This document shows, in pieces, positions 1 to 8,318 of a stretch of DNA of 60,067 nucleotides (position 1 is its first letter; each line of letters starts with the position of its first letter). Source of the stretch: a virus; the IMG/VR virus record IMGVR_UViG_3300034523_000297, positions 1-60,067 of that record; one strand, 5' to 3'. A program made the translations under genes and the position numbers. The notes under the pieces are model-generated. The model was not told the DNA's origin, ran no database searches, and saw only the letters and a program-made list of their open reading frames with translations.

Positions 1-207
1 TCACAGATCGGCGCCTTCCAGCGCCCACAGCCTGGCCGACTCGACGATCTCCAGCATGTCGACCAGGTCGCAATCGTCGACCTCTCCCCGCCGATGCGCT
101 GCATAGGCCATTTCATCGAGCACCGCTGCGTGCCCATCGGGATCCGCGACCAGTGCGACCTGATCGTTCAGCTCGTCCAGCCAAGCCGGCGGCAAGTCAC
201 TTGCCAT
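1..207 (-). CDS. hypothetical protein, last gene of the SOS-box operon
   Basis: A 68-residue acidic protein (begins MASDLPPAW). The ATG at 207 is preceded by AGGTG at suitable spacing, so it is preferred over the longer frame starting at 255. It overlaps the end of the upstream gene by 11 nt, so the two are probably translated together from the transcript behind the SOS box at 518-533. I recognise no family. It lies at the left margin of the prophage, where conversion genes are common. Confidence 0.6.
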   Translation of the reverse strand: MASDLPPAWLDELNDQVALVADPDGHAAVLDEMAYAAHRRGEVDDCDLVDMLEIVESARLWALEGADL

Positions 208-505
208 AATCACCTGCCGCCCGGCACCACCAGGACTGCGCGTACAGCACGCCATCGATCTCTTCCAGCCCGGTGATGTTCATCCCGAGCTGGGCCATGC
301 CGTTCACGCAGGCGTCGTGCAGCCGGGGGATGATGTCGGGCCCGGGGGACGGATTGAAAACCCAGGCCTGGGTCGAAACCCGGCCCAGCGGCTCACTGTG
401 GTGGTCACCGATGTGGATGTCGGCCCGCAGGGGCTGGATCTTCCTGAGCTGATCGGAAGGGATGGCCACGCCATTCACGCGGCGGCGAACGAGGAGGAAG
501 TACAT
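197..505 (-). CDS. hypothetical protein directly downstream of an SOS box
   Basis: A 102-residue protein of unknown family, with a basic start (MYFLLVRRR) and a Trp/Cys-containing C-terminus ([10 protein letters not shown]). It begins 13 nt after the LexA-type palindrome, so LexA bound there would block its transcription. It is separated from the lysis genes by 66 nt and is the first gene of a two-gene unit. The ribosome binding site is weak (GGTGCAGC before ATG). Placement suggests a gene switched on during induction; no biochemical role can be inferred. Confidence 0.6.
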   Translation of the reverse strand: MYFLLVRRRVNGVAIPSDQLRKIQPLRADIHIGDHHSEPLGRVSTQAWVFNPSPGPDIIPRLHDACVNGMAQLGMNITGLEEIDGVLYAQSWWCRAAGDYGK

Positions 506-517
506 GCTGCACCAATA

Positions 518-533
518 CTGTATATCGATACAG
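518..533. promoter_or_regulatory. SOS (LexA) box
   Basis: CTGTATATCGATACAG matches CTGT-N8-ACAG exactly and sits in a longer palindrome with arms TACTGTAT and ATACAGTA (516-535). It lies immediately upstream of the leftward gene starting at 505. A second box of the same form occurs at 44668-44683. Confidence 0.8.
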
Positions 534-571
534 TATCGTATCCACCAAGGCAGTACCTGGGCAACTGCCGG

Positions 572-1087
572 TCAGCGGGTCGACTTCATCCTGTCGACCA
601 CCGCCTCACAGGCCAGGCCGGCTATTCGGCTTCGCTCAAGCGCTGCCGCGAGGTCTCCCGCCATTCGGTCAGCGTCTTCAAGCAATCCCCCGAGCACCAC
701 GACGGCAGAGGTTCCTGCCTGGCGCTGCTGGGTAGCGATGGTGTCGCAGGTGGCTCGGTGGCCGGCGCGCAGTCTGGCGATCTCGCCGCGCAGCCCGTCA
801 GCAGCAGACTCAGCATCAGCGGCGCGGCCTTGGGCCAACTCCAGTTGTAGTCGTGCACTCTCACCCTCCTCGTCCGCCACGGCTTGGCGGCGCTGTTCTT
901 CGGTTCTGGCCTGAGCGGCTGCGCGCCGGTCCCGCTCGGAGACCTCCAGGCGGTAGTCGGACAGTTCCTTGCGTGCCTCTGTGGCTTCTCCATCGGCAAG
1001 CACAACCCGGTACTGCTGCCCGCCAGCGACCAGCACCAGAGCGATCAGCCACCAGCACCAGGCCGGTACCGCGCCCAGCCAGCTCAC
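572..1087 (-). CDS. Rz-like inner-membrane spanin (DUF2514 type)
   Basis: A 171-residue protein with one N-terminal membrane segment (about residues 9-22, rich in W/L/V), then a long charged coiled-coil region and a C-terminal part with the pattern of Pseudomonas DUF2514 lysis proteins. The i-spanin role is linking the inner membrane to the outer-membrane lipoprotein Rz1 at the end of lysis. It uses a GTG start that overlaps the stop of the endolysin (GTGA). An Rz1 reading frame is embedded inside it. The assignment follows from topology, position after the endolysin and the nested lipoprotein. Confidence 0.8.
   Translation of the reverse strand: MSWLGAVPAWCWWLIALVLVAGGQQYRVVLADGEATEARKELSDYRLEVSERDRRAAAQARTEEQRRQAVADEEGESARLQLELAQGRAADAESAADGLRGEIARLRAGHRATCDTIATQQRQAGTSAVVVLGGLLEDADRMAGDLAAALERSRIAGLACEAVVDRMKSTR
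622..858 (-). CDS. embedded Rz1-like outer-membrane lipoprotein spanin
   Basis: A 78-residue frame lying wholly inside the Rz gene in another register. The GTG at 858 follows a strong GAGGAGG ribosome binding site at 6-nt spacing. The product starts MHDYNWSWPKAAP and reaches a lipobox LLLTGC at about residue 22, followed by a Pro-rich stretch (PATEPPATP) typical of Rz1. An ATG nearer the lipobox (816) would leave too short a signal peptide. Nested Rz/Rz1 pairs are standard in lambdoid phages. Confidence 0.75.
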   Translation of the reverse strand: MHDYNWSWPKAAPLMLSLLLTGCAARSPDCAPATEPPATPSLPSSARQEPLPSWCSGDCLKTLTEWRETSRQRLSEAE

Positions 1088-1566
1088 GAAAGTACTGCCT
1101 TCAGGGCGGCGGCATAGTTGCGCTTGAACTTCGCCCGCAGCTCCTCGGGCTGCCGGTCATAGGCGCCAGGACGCCAAACCCGCAGGTACAGCGCCCAAGC
1201 CCCCTGCTCATCCCTGGCCGCCGGCAACGGTTTCGGATCGGTCCACAGCAGCAGCCGGGCCAGCGCCGCAGCCAGAACCGGGTCACGGCCAATGGCCAGG
1301 TAGATCGAGTCAGCAGTGAATGCAACGCCACGGGCACGGCACACGTCTTGCGCACGCGCCTTGACCGATCCATGGGTCATGACCCCGACCACGCCGCCGC
1401 CCTTCTCGAACTGGTAGTCGCCCCGTGCCGGTCCTTTGACCTGCTGCTCAAGGCGCGTCGGGTTTTCCTGCAGATTGATGGCGTGAAGGATTATCCTTGC
1501 GGGTCGCGTGCCCATCTGCGGCGGCAGCAGCGCTAGGCCTTCTCGGATATCGGTGTCCAGTGACAT
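1084..1566 (-). CDS. putative endolysin (lysozyme-like)
   Basis: A 160-residue soluble protein without a signal peptide. The segment around residues 28-60 (AINLQENPTR ... GPARGDYQFEKGGG) has the layout of phage lysozyme-like muramidases or transglycosylases: a helix with a catalytic-type Glu, then a G-x-ARG-x-xQFE loop. It sits just before Rz/Rz1, as endolysins do, and its stop overlaps the Rz start. No holin is adjacent; the likely holins are 30 kb away at 31504-32084. Family assignment is from pattern memory. Confidence 0.7.
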   Translation of the reverse strand: MSLDTDIREGLALLPPQMGTRPARIILHAINLQENPTRLEQQVKGPARGDYQFEKGGGVVGVMTHGSVKARAQDVCRARGVAFTADSIYLAIGRDPVLAAALARLLLWTDPKPLPAARDEQGAWALYLRVWRPGAYDRQPEELRAKFKRNYAAALKAVLS

Positions 1567-1587
1567 GGTTTCTCCAGGCTAAAGAAA

Positions 1588-1606
1588 GCCCGCGCTAGGC
1601 GGGCTG
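1588..1606 (-). terminator. hairpin upstream of the endolysin gene
   Basis: AGCCCGC and GCGGGCT arms with a short loop, followed on the minus strand by TTCTTT. It lies just before the endolysin start, so it may attenuate transcription from the tail genes into lysis. Confidence 0.5.
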
Positions 1607-1622
1607 CATGAATTTCAGGCAC

Positions 1623-1643
1623 AAAAAAACCGCTCAAGGGCGG
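1623..1643 (-). terminator. intrinsic terminator after the tail appendage gene
   Basis: On the minus strand CCGC, a 6-nt loop and GCGG are followed by seven T. It lies 26 nt after the stop of the gene ending at 1669. Confidence 0.65.
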
Positions 1644-1668
1644 CGATTCAAAGCACGAAGCGAAGGTA

Positions 1669-2427
1669 TTAAACGGTAATGCCCTTGCTGGCAGCGTACC
1701 TACGAAGCTGAGCGATAGTGTCGTCCTTCTCTTGCGGGGTCAGTACCACATCATGAGCCTGGACCAGCACGACATCACAGAAACCGTCGAAGGAGTTGAA
1801 TGCACTTCCAATCCGCAACTTGTTTGTCGATCGGCGCCGCGGCAGCCCCGCCGGCGGCGTCACGGTATTGGTTCGATTATTAGTCACATCCCGGAACGTA
1901 ATGCCCGCAGAGTTGATCGTGGCTACAAACAGCGCGAAATCAGCTCTGTTTGCCCAAGAAATCGAACACACCAAGTTCGTACGATCGGCGTCATTGTTTC
2001 CGTAAGCGGCAGTAAAAGAGAACATTCCACTGCCTGCAGCGGTCATGTACATGTTAATGCCGTCGGACGTACCACCATCCGTCGCGGCCCCCTGCTGAGT
2101 ACCGAGGAATGAAGGTCGGGTAGCGGCAGCAAGCCCGGTATCGGAGCTACGCCCAATGCAGAACACAGTCATCTCATCAGACTCTGCAATGCCGGACTGA
2201 ACATAGTTGGTCCTCCCCTTGAGAGAGGTGTAAGAAGTAGTGATCGTTGGAGATCCGATCACAGAGCCTTGATCAGCCTGGTTGGCCGGCCCGAAGTTAT
2301 GCTGGATCTTCTCTTTGTCCTTGTTCAGGAAATGAATCCCCCTGAGTCCTCGGCGCACTGCTGCTGAGTACTTTTTGGCTCCATTGTCTTCGACGCTAGT
2401 GCCCTTTGATTTAATTCGAGTTCCCAT
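1669..2427 (-). CDS. putative tail appendage protein (LamG/lectin-like fold suspected)
   Basis: A 252-residue protein downstream of the esterase tail fibre. The middle part (SDEMTVFCIGRSS, DFALFVATINSAG) and the end (GFCDVVLVQAHDVVLTPQEKDDTIAQLRRYAASKGI) have the rhythm of concanavalin-like jelly-roll domains that end in an exposed helix, common in phage tail appendages. The N-terminus is Lys-rich. It begins 12 nt after the fibre gene, so it is in the same unit, probably as an extra receptor-contact or fibre-tip protein. The fold is inferred, not proven. Confidence 0.55.
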   Translation of the reverse strand: MGTRIKSKGTSVEDNGAKKYSAAVRRGLRGIHFLNKDKEKIQHNFGPANQADQGSVIGSPTITTSYTSLKGRTNYVQSGIAESDEMTVFCIGRSSDTGLAAATRPSFLGTQQGAATDGGTSDGINMYMTAAGSGMFSFTAAYGNNDADRTNLVCSISWANRADFALFVATINSAGITFRDVTNNRTNTVTPPAGLPRRRSTNKLRIGSAFNSFDGFCDVVLVQAHDVVLTPQEKDDTIAQLRRYAASKGITV

Positions 2428-2439
2428 AATTCAACCTTC

Positions 2440-4356
2440 CTAGAAGCCGGTTTTTCGGCTGTATTCGAACATCACGCACGGATTGTGCAGCGCGAAGACA
2501 TTTCCGAGCGGGGATTCGGCTGTGTCGTACAGCCCGTGCGTGTCCCGCAAGTTGCCGCGAGCGCCGCTGACAGGTCCAGAAGCGTTAGGATCACCTGGAC
2601 GACCTCGCGCATAGCTCAGTACGGCATCGCTCGCAGCAGCGCGGCTCAGGGCGATGCGGACTGTGTCAAATGCCGTCACGCTCACAGAGCTTATTATGGA
2701 AGTGGCGACCGTATCGCTCTCGCGGATATCGAAGCCGAAGTTCGGTGCCGACGCGGCCAGTGCAGTGTCGAGAACGAGCTGTCCACTCGGGACGTGGAAC
2801 TTGATGTCGATGTGGTCGGCGGCCCAGTCAACGGATACCGGCTCAAGCGGTCGCCACTTGCCGTTGCGACGGATCATCGTCTCGTACATAGCGCGACTGA
2901 AATACTCGCCCAGCAGCCAGCTGCCCTCGTTGGTGAGGTGCAGCAGGTCGCCCAGAGTCGGGAAGATGTATACCGGCACAGCCACGACCACGTCCGGACG
3001 CTGGCGGCTTGCGCGCCACTGAGCCAATGCGATTTGCATTGTGTCGCTGGAATACCTGCGGTGGGCGCCGACTTGGTAGGTGAAAAGGTACGGTCTGAAC
3101 TTCTGGCCGGTTATGCTTGCTACTTCTCTCGAGAGCCCATCGAACAGCTCAAGTTCCAGCTGAGCGTACTTGTACGCAGACTTGGTTGCTGTCGCGCCAG
3201 ACCCGGTAGTCGAGTAGTTTGCTTCGCCTTGAATCCAAGCGTAAGCCCACACCGAATAACTTTTGTTCAGGCTCTTCGAGAGAGCAGCTTGGTCCTTTAC
3301 CAGCTGAATCAGCTTTTGGTAGTCGCCGATCCCATTGGGACCTAGGGCTTCTACGCTCTGACCGCCTCGACCTGGTGCACAACCCACGAACACCCAATTG
3401 GCTGCAAGTTCACCGTCTTCTACAGCGCGTCGGGTAACGCCGTTACATAAGCCGGTTACTGGCGTTTCAGCGTCTTCATCTCGAAGCGTCTCTATCAAAG
3501 GAATGTAAGCTGTCGGGTTGTATCCGGGATCGCCAGCCCGAACTTTCGTGCCGCTGGCTAGCATCAGATTGCTATACGGTTGCGTAGTGGAGATCACCGG
3601 AGCTGAGCCAAACCCAACTCCAAGCGACTGACCATAATCTATTACGGCCATGTGGTCGGTCATCTGCTGCTGGTTCAGCTCAAGAGCAACAAACGCCCCT
3701 TGAGAAGCACCGCTCGAAGAATCATCCGCCCCTGAGAAGTCACCGTCTGGATAGATGAAGTCAAGTTCGTCGACAATCTCAATGCCGGTCGCATTGGAGC
3801 GCTCCAATACGAGGTCGTTGATGTCAGATTCATTTGCTCCGAACTTAGCCATCGGATTGCCGGCCAAATCGTAAAGGCCCAGGCCATTCTGCTCGTTGGC
3901 AATTCGCCCTCCCATCATTTCGAGGGAGCCATCATCCAGAAACTCGGCGACTACGAACTCATCTTCTCCAGCGAACTCAGTCGCCGCATCGCTCCAAGTT
4001 GAGTCGAATGTATTGATGTCCTCCCGGATTTCGGCGACCGCCTTCGAGTTCGGATAACTATCTACGAAAACAGCGGCTCCCGCGTCGTTACGGTAGACAT
4101 TTACATACTCATCCTGAGCGCTGGACAGCACGCTGAAGTTGGTGCCATTGGCAGTACCGGCAAGCCCAAGCGCCACCGATGCATAGGGCATTGCCCCGCC
4201 CAGCAAAGTCGCAAGGTTGGTCATCACCATGGCATTGGTGGGGCGAATAACGCCACCACCAACGTCCATCATTTTCACTTCGGGCGAAAGCAGTAGCTCA
4301 TTCGTCGTCCCGACAATCCGGTCCAGCTCTTGAAGAGTCTCTTGGCCGCTCATCAA
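2440..4356 (-). CDS. tail fibre/spike with SGNH sialate-O-acetylesterase-like domain
   Basis: A 638-residue protein following J. The N-terminal 220 residues are probably the virion attachment part. An esterase domain then shows SGNH blocks: YGQSLG with Ser244 as nucleophile, WIQGEAN at 374-380, and D470-x-x-H473 in DLLHLT as the Asp/His pair. The acetylesterase (DUF303/SASA) family has this GQS ... QGE ... D-x-x-H order. Such domains remove O-acetyl groups from surface polysaccharide, so the likely role is O-antigen recognition and trimming during adsorption. The C-terminal 150 residues may carry another contact domain. Confidence 0.8.
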   Translation of the reverse strand: MMSGQETLQELDRIVGTTNELLLSPEVKMMDVGGGVIRPTNAMVMTNLATLLGGAMPYASVALGLAGTANGTNFSVLSSAQDEYVNVYRNDAGAAVFVDSYPNSKAVAEIREDINTFDSTWSDAATEFAGEDEFVVAEFLDDGSLEMMGGRIANEQNGLGLYDLAGNPMAKFGANESDINDLVLERSNATGIEIVDELDFIYPDGDFSGADDSSSGASQGAFVALELNQQQMTDHMAVIDYGQSLGVGFGSAPVISTTQPYSNLMLASGTKVRAGDPGYNPTAYIPLIETLRDEDAETPVTGLCNGVTRRAVEDGELAANWVFVGCAPGRGGQSVEALGPNGIGDYQKLIQLVKDQAALSKSLNKSYSVWAYAWIQGEANYSTTGSGATATKSAYKYAQLELELFDGLSREVASITGQKFRPYLFTYQVGAHRRYSSDTMQIALAQWRASRQRPDVVVAVPVYIFPTLGDLLHLTNEGSWLLGEYFSRAMYETMIRRNGKWRPLEPVSVDWAADHIDIKFHVPSGQLVLDTALAASAPNFGFDIRESDTVATSIISSVSVTAFDTVRIALSRAAASDAVLSYARGRPGDPNASGPVSGARGNLRDTHGLYDTAESPLGNVFALHNPCVMFEYSRKTGF

Positions 4357-4365
4357 ATCTTCCTC

Positions 4366-4390
4366 AATAAAAAGCCCGCACAGGGCGGGC
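4366..4390 (-). terminator. intrinsic terminator between J and the tail fibre gene
   Basis: GCCCGC and GCGGGC arms with a 5-nt loop, followed by a T-run on the minus strand (AAAAATAA read from the plus strand at 4366-4373). It would partly separate J from the fibre genes. Confidence 0.65.
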
Positions 4391-4408
4391 TTGGTAACTG
4401 CTGCGGCG

Positions 4409-7400
4409 TCATGCCGGCGGGAACTGGTCGTCGTAGGTGTAAACGCGGGCGTCGTAGGGCATGCCCTTCATCGACACGTTGCCATTGGCTGGGTCGGAAC
4501 TGGTGACTAGCACCGGGTAGGCCCAGCGCGAAGCCGGCCCGAACAGAATGTGCGGCGGCTCCAGTGGGCCATCCACCACCGGTGTGAAGTCGAGCGCGTC
4601 CACTCGGACCGTGTAATGGTCCACCTGCGTGGCAGTCCATGGGCCGGACAGCGTGCCATCCAGCTTACGCACACCGATCCGGTGCTCGCCGCCGGCGCTG
4701 AAGTCCAGCGGCTCCGATGAAGTCAACAACGTACCGAATCCGGTTACTTCGAAGTGGAGCAGGACTGCGCTTTGGCACCGCTTCGGAGCGTCATCGGCAA
4801 CGGCTGCAAAGCTCAAGTAGCCGCTGTTGCTGCCATCCAGTTGGGTTTCCCAGCTGTACACGTCGGTCCTAAACTTCTGGTGGCCACGCCGGCGCATACC
4901 GACCCGCCAGGCTCTGGTCCTGTCGCTGACACCTGGCATTTTGATCTTTTCGACCTTGGTGCCAAGGTCGCCAGGCCAGCGGCACTCGACCGTTTCCCAC
5001 GCCCAGGTAATGCGCGAGAAGAACTCCACATCCACGCCGTCGAAGTCGTTGATCGACGGCATGGCGCCGCTGATCTTCAGCATCTTGGTCATGTTCTGTG
5101 GCGAGTAGGTCTGCGTTTTCGGGCCGTAGGTCACGTCGAATGCTGCGCGGGCACCATCACGGACTGGGCGTAGCAGGCCACGGAATGTGACCAGTTCGCC
5201 GAACCCGCACGCCAGCGCGTTGTTGATCATGTCCTTGACCGTGATCGTCGAATCCAACGTCTCGTCGTAGGTATCCCCGCGGGCTACGCAGATGCTGTGG
5301 AAGGCCTGCCACTCGGGCAGATCCAGATCATCGTCCGTGTACCCGCGCTGCTTCAGCTGATAGATGCACCAGGGCACGATGTCGCGGCTTGGCCCGGTAC
5401 CGCCCTCCATCAACGGCAGGATGCGGGTTGCCTCGACGCTGACCTGGCTCTCCGACTGCGCGGACAGCCGGTCACCGCCACGGATGTTGCAGGTCATCAC
5501 CGTCAGTCCCGGGTAGCTGGTGGGCGAGTTCTGCATGCGCCCGCGCAGGTCTGTCCAGGTGGCGTCATCCCGCGCTTCATCGTTGATCCGGCCAGGGCGG
5601 TCCACGTACTGCTTGCGGATGCGGGCCTCGGCTCGCATCGCATACGGCAGCGACACGCGCTCGGTGAAGCCTTGGGCGTCAAGCGACCCGCCAACGTTCA
5701 TCTTCTCGATGACCGTCCAGGCGCCAGCCACGTCCATGTCGCGGTATTCAAAGACGTAGTAGGTCGGAATCTCGTAGATCTGCCCTTCCCGACCGATACC
5801 GGCCAGGCCGTTGGCATAGGTGACCGTCCATTCCAGCTCGGTAACCTTCTCGTTGTCCGGGCAGCAGGCGAATGGCCCACGGTACCCGCCCTGCAAGTTC
5901 GAGGCGTCCAGCGTGATGAGGCCGTTCACCGTCTGCATGGCGTTGAAGCCCGGCCAGCCTGCGTCAGTCGAACCGGACGAGGTCAGGCGCTCAACCTCGA
6001 GCAAGCTCGTGCTGAAGGCCGTGATCCGATACCGAAGACCACGGGGCCCTATGGTTGCGAGGCCCTGGCCCAGCGCCAGGCCCACCACAGGCGAACCGCC
6101 ATCGTAGTCCAGCGTCATTTCCGCTGGCTGCTCTGGAATGGCGCTGGTCGTGGCCGTGCCAGTCACCCCGACCGGAGACGATCCCAGGATGGTGGATGCG
6201 CCGGTCGCCGTGATGGCCTGACCAGCGAACGGGGTGAGCTCAACGAAGCGCAGGAGCCCGCTGCTCTGCTGTGCCTGGAATGGCGTGCCGCTGAGCAGGG
6301 TATTAAGGGCAGAGACCAGGCCGGTGAGGTCGGTCGTTGCTGTGTTGAGTGTGATCGGGTAGGTGGATGCACCACGGACCAGGCTAAAGCTCAGCGGTGT
6401 GACGTTGAAGTCGTACCGGCTGGGTGCAGCTGAGCCGGTGAGCGTGGACGCGGTGCCCGGGTTGGCCGGCACCGCTGGGCTGTATGGCGTGTAGCTGTGC
6501 ACCACATACAGGCCTGCATTTGCACCGGCCACCTCGATCAGCATGCCTGCCGTTGGGTTCAGCATTTCCAGCGGACCACGCACGATGTCGCGCCCTGCCC
6601 CGCCGTCAATGACGGTGTAGGTGTACGGCGCAAGCACACGGACGATGATCCCATTCGACCAGTCAGCCGGGAACTGGCCAGAGCCGGCCGGCACGCTGAT
6701 CGTATCGCCCACGAACTGGTACGCCGAAGCCGTGGCCGACCTGGTGAGGTCGGTGGCCACGGTCAGCTCCAGGCCGGCCGAGCCGCTAGAGCTCGCCCCT
6801 ACCTCTGGAACGTTGAACCAGTTGATATGGGCAGGATCTGCGGAGAGGTCAGCGCCCGGCGGGTAAATGGTGAACGTCGCGTCGGCACCCAGGGAGATCA
6901 GCGGAGTTTCCCCAACCTTGACCTTGGCCAGTGGCACGTCGTACTCGCCTTCACCGATGTACAGAAGCATTTCCACGCGCTGGTCACGCGGCGCTACATG
7001 CGCCCGGCGTGGCTGGGTCAGGTAGGACGGATAGACCCGCTGGTGCCCGGCGATCTGGCGCACTGGCTCTCCCAGCTTGACCTTGTTGCCCTTGGCGCTG
7101 GCCTCGGTCAGTGGATCGCCCTGCTGGGTGCCGGCGCTGGATGGCATGCCGGGCATCTTAGGCATGATCGACTTCAGCACCGCCTTGGCGCCTTTGAACA
7201 GCGCGAAGGTGATGGAAAACGGGTCTGTGCCCTTGGGCTCGCGGTAGATCTGCAGCAGATCGGAAGGCTTGAACTTCACCTTGTGCCACAGGTGCTGCTC
7301 GATCACCTCATCATTGAGCACCACGCTGATCGGCGGGCTTTCCCGGCGCTCGTAGGACGGGGCCAGGGCCTTCAGCCATTCCTCGATCGACATGCGGCGG

Positions 7401-7462
7401 TTGGTCTTCCAGGTGCCGAGAGGCGCCGTTTCACTCAGCTTGTTCGGATAAAATTCGATCAT
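4409..7462 (-). CDS. J: host specificity protein J (central tail tip)
   Basis: A 1017-residue protein beginning MIEFYPNKLSETAP. The ATG at 7462 overlaps the stop of the NlpC/P60 gene (ATGA), so the in-frame extension to 7774 is rejected because it runs through that gene. Position after the K-like protein, large size, and mixed beta-rich sequence with fibronectin-like repeats match lambda gpJ, which forms the tail tip and binds the receptor. It is shorter than lambda J (about 1130 residues). The C-terminus is followed by a terminator and then a separate fibre, so receptor specificity may be shared between the two proteins. Confidence 0.85.
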   Translation of the reverse strand: MIEFYPNKLSETAPLGTWKTNRRMSIEEWLKALAPSYERRESPPISVVLNDEVIEQHLWHKVKFKPSDLLQIYREPKGTDPFSITFALFKGAKAVLKSIMPKMPGMPSSAGTQQGDPLTEASAKGNKVKLGEPVRQIAGHQRVYPSYLTQPRRAHVAPRDQRVEMLLYIGEGEYDVPLAKVKVGETPLISLGADATFTIYPPGADLSADPAHINWFNVPEVGASSSGSAGLELTVATDLTRSATASAYQFVGDTISVPAGSGQFPADWSNGIIVRVLAPYTYTVIDGGAGRDIVRGPLEMLNPTAGMLIEVAGANAGLYVVHSYTPYSPAVPANPGTASTLTGSAAPSRYDFNVTPLSFSLVRGASTYPITLNTATTDLTGLVSALNTLLSGTPFQAQQSSGLLRFVELTPFAGQAITATGASTILGSSPVGVTGTATTSAIPEQPAEMTLDYDGGSPVVGLALGQGLATIGPRGLRYRITAFSTSLLEVERLTSSGSTDAGWPGFNAMQTVNGLITLDASNLQGGYRGPFACCPDNEKVTELEWTVTYANGLAGIGREGQIYEIPTYYVFEYRDMDVAGAWTVIEKMNVGGSLDAQGFTERVSLPYAMRAEARIRKQYVDRPGRINDEARDDATWTDLRGRMQNSPTSYPGLTVMTCNIRGGDRLSAQSESQVSVEATRILPLMEGGTGPSRDIVPWCIYQLKQRGYTDDDLDLPEWQAFHSICVARGDTYDETLDSTITVKDMINNALACGFGELVTFRGLLRPVRDGARAAFDVTYGPKTQTYSPQNMTKMLKISGAMPSINDFDGVDVEFFSRITWAWETVECRWPGDLGTKVEKIKMPGVSDRTRAWRVGMRRRGHQKFRTDVYSWETQLDGSNSGYLSFAAVADDAPKRCQSAVLLHFEVTGFGTLLTSSEPLDFSAGGEHRIGVRKLDGTLSGPWTATQVDHYTVRVDALDFTPVVDGPLEPPHILFGPASRWAYPVLVTSSDPANGNVSMKGMPYDARVYTYDDQFPPA

Positions 7463-7836
7463 CGGTAATACACCACCCTGGGGTGAGCGGCCTCGAACTC
7501 GCCAGTCGTCCGGAGGCAGGCGCCACCGGGGTTTGTGTCCAGCACCTTCAGCCTTCCCTCGCTTTCCACCACCACGCCGACGTGCAGGCACAGCGCGCCG
7601 CGGAACACGGCAGCAATGGCTCCAGGCTCTGGGGCGCACTCCTCCATGCCCTGGCGCAGGTCGTGATAGGCGGCGGTATTGGCCTTGAGCTTGTCCTTGC
7701 CCACGGCGCCCAGGCTGGGCAGCAGCGGCAGGCCAAATACCTGGTGGCGCACGGCGATGCAGAGCCCCCAGCAATCGAAGGCAATAGGCCCCCGTGCACC
7801 CTCGCGATACGGGGCGCGCATGAATTTTTCGATCAT
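7459..7836 (-). CDS. NlpC/P60-family tail assembly protein (lambda K-like)
   Basis: A 125-residue protein with the papain-like motif FDCWGLC (nucleophile Cys22) and a His in the strand LHVGVV (His85), the usual Cys/His pair of NlpC/P60 peptidases. In lambda-like phages this protein helps tail-tip assembly and may cut peptidoglycan during entry. It is short because the JAB/MPN domain found in lambda K is missing. It lies between the DUF1833-like gene and J, with a 4-nt overlap to J. Confidence 0.85.
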   Translation of the reverse strand: MIEKFMRAPYREGARGPIAFDCWGLCIAVRHQVFGLPLLPSLGAVGKDKLKANTAAYHDLRQGMEECAPEPGAIAAVFRGALCLHVGVVVESEGRLKVLDTNPGGACLRTTGEFEAAHPRVVYYR

Positions 7837-7838
7837 GG

Positions 7839-8318
7839 TCAGATGTACTTCAGGCCAGGTGCCAGAGAGGTGGTCAGCACGGTGCGCAGACCGTTGGTGT
7901 TGAGCAGGTCGAAGAAGCCGGCGGTGAGCTTGGCGACATCGTTCTCATACTCCCGGCTGAGCAGCGTCATGCGGTACCGCTCTTGCGGGAACGTGAGGTC
8001 TTCGGCCAAGTAGCGCCGGAAGGTGATGATGAAGCGATCGTCGGCTGCTTTGGCCTCCTCCACGACCTCCTGCACCTCGCCCGTGACGTTGTCCAGGCCC
8101 AGCACCAGGTTCTGGAACGCGCTGTTGTCGTTCTTGGGCAGGGCCAGGTCCATGGCCATCGCGATGAAGGTAAGCGTGCGGCCATCCTCGGTCGTGCACA
8201 CCCGGTCTTCCCAGCCAGAGCAGTAGCAGTGCGAGACTGTTCCGCCCTCCTTCCGCGCCTCGATCGTGTCGACCAGCTCCCCACGCCCCGAGGCGTAACA
8301 CTCTTCTATCAGGCTCAT
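7839..8318 (-). CDS. DUF1833-family minor tail protein (L-like position)
   Basis: A 159-residue protein starting MSLIEECYASG. The ATG at 8318 overlaps the upstream stop (ATGA). The C-terminal half (RYRMTLLSREYENDVAKLTAGFFDLL ... LAPGLKYI, in parts) matches what I recall of DUF1833 phage proteins found between the M-like and K-like genes. Two Cys in CYCSGWEDRVC could bind metal, as lambda L binds an Fe-S cluster, but that is speculative. Confidence 0.7.
   Translation of the reverse strand: MSLIEECYASGRGELVDTIEARKEGGTVSHCYCSGWEDRVCTTEDGRTLTFIAMAMDLALPKNDNSAFQNLVLGLDNVTGEVQEVVEEAKAADDRFIITFRRYLAEDLTFPQERYRMTLLSREYENDVAKLTAGFFDLLNTNGLRTVLTTSLAPGLKYI

Noticed and set aside
5297-6433. 378-residue plus-strand frame within J
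   Set aside because: No ribosome site, low-complexity His/Arg/Ala-rich composition typical of the shadow of a GC-rich gene on the other strand.
7463-7774. N-terminal extension of J
   Set aside because: The frame is open but lies wholly over the NlpC/P60 gene. The ATG at 7462 with ATGA overlap is the natural start.
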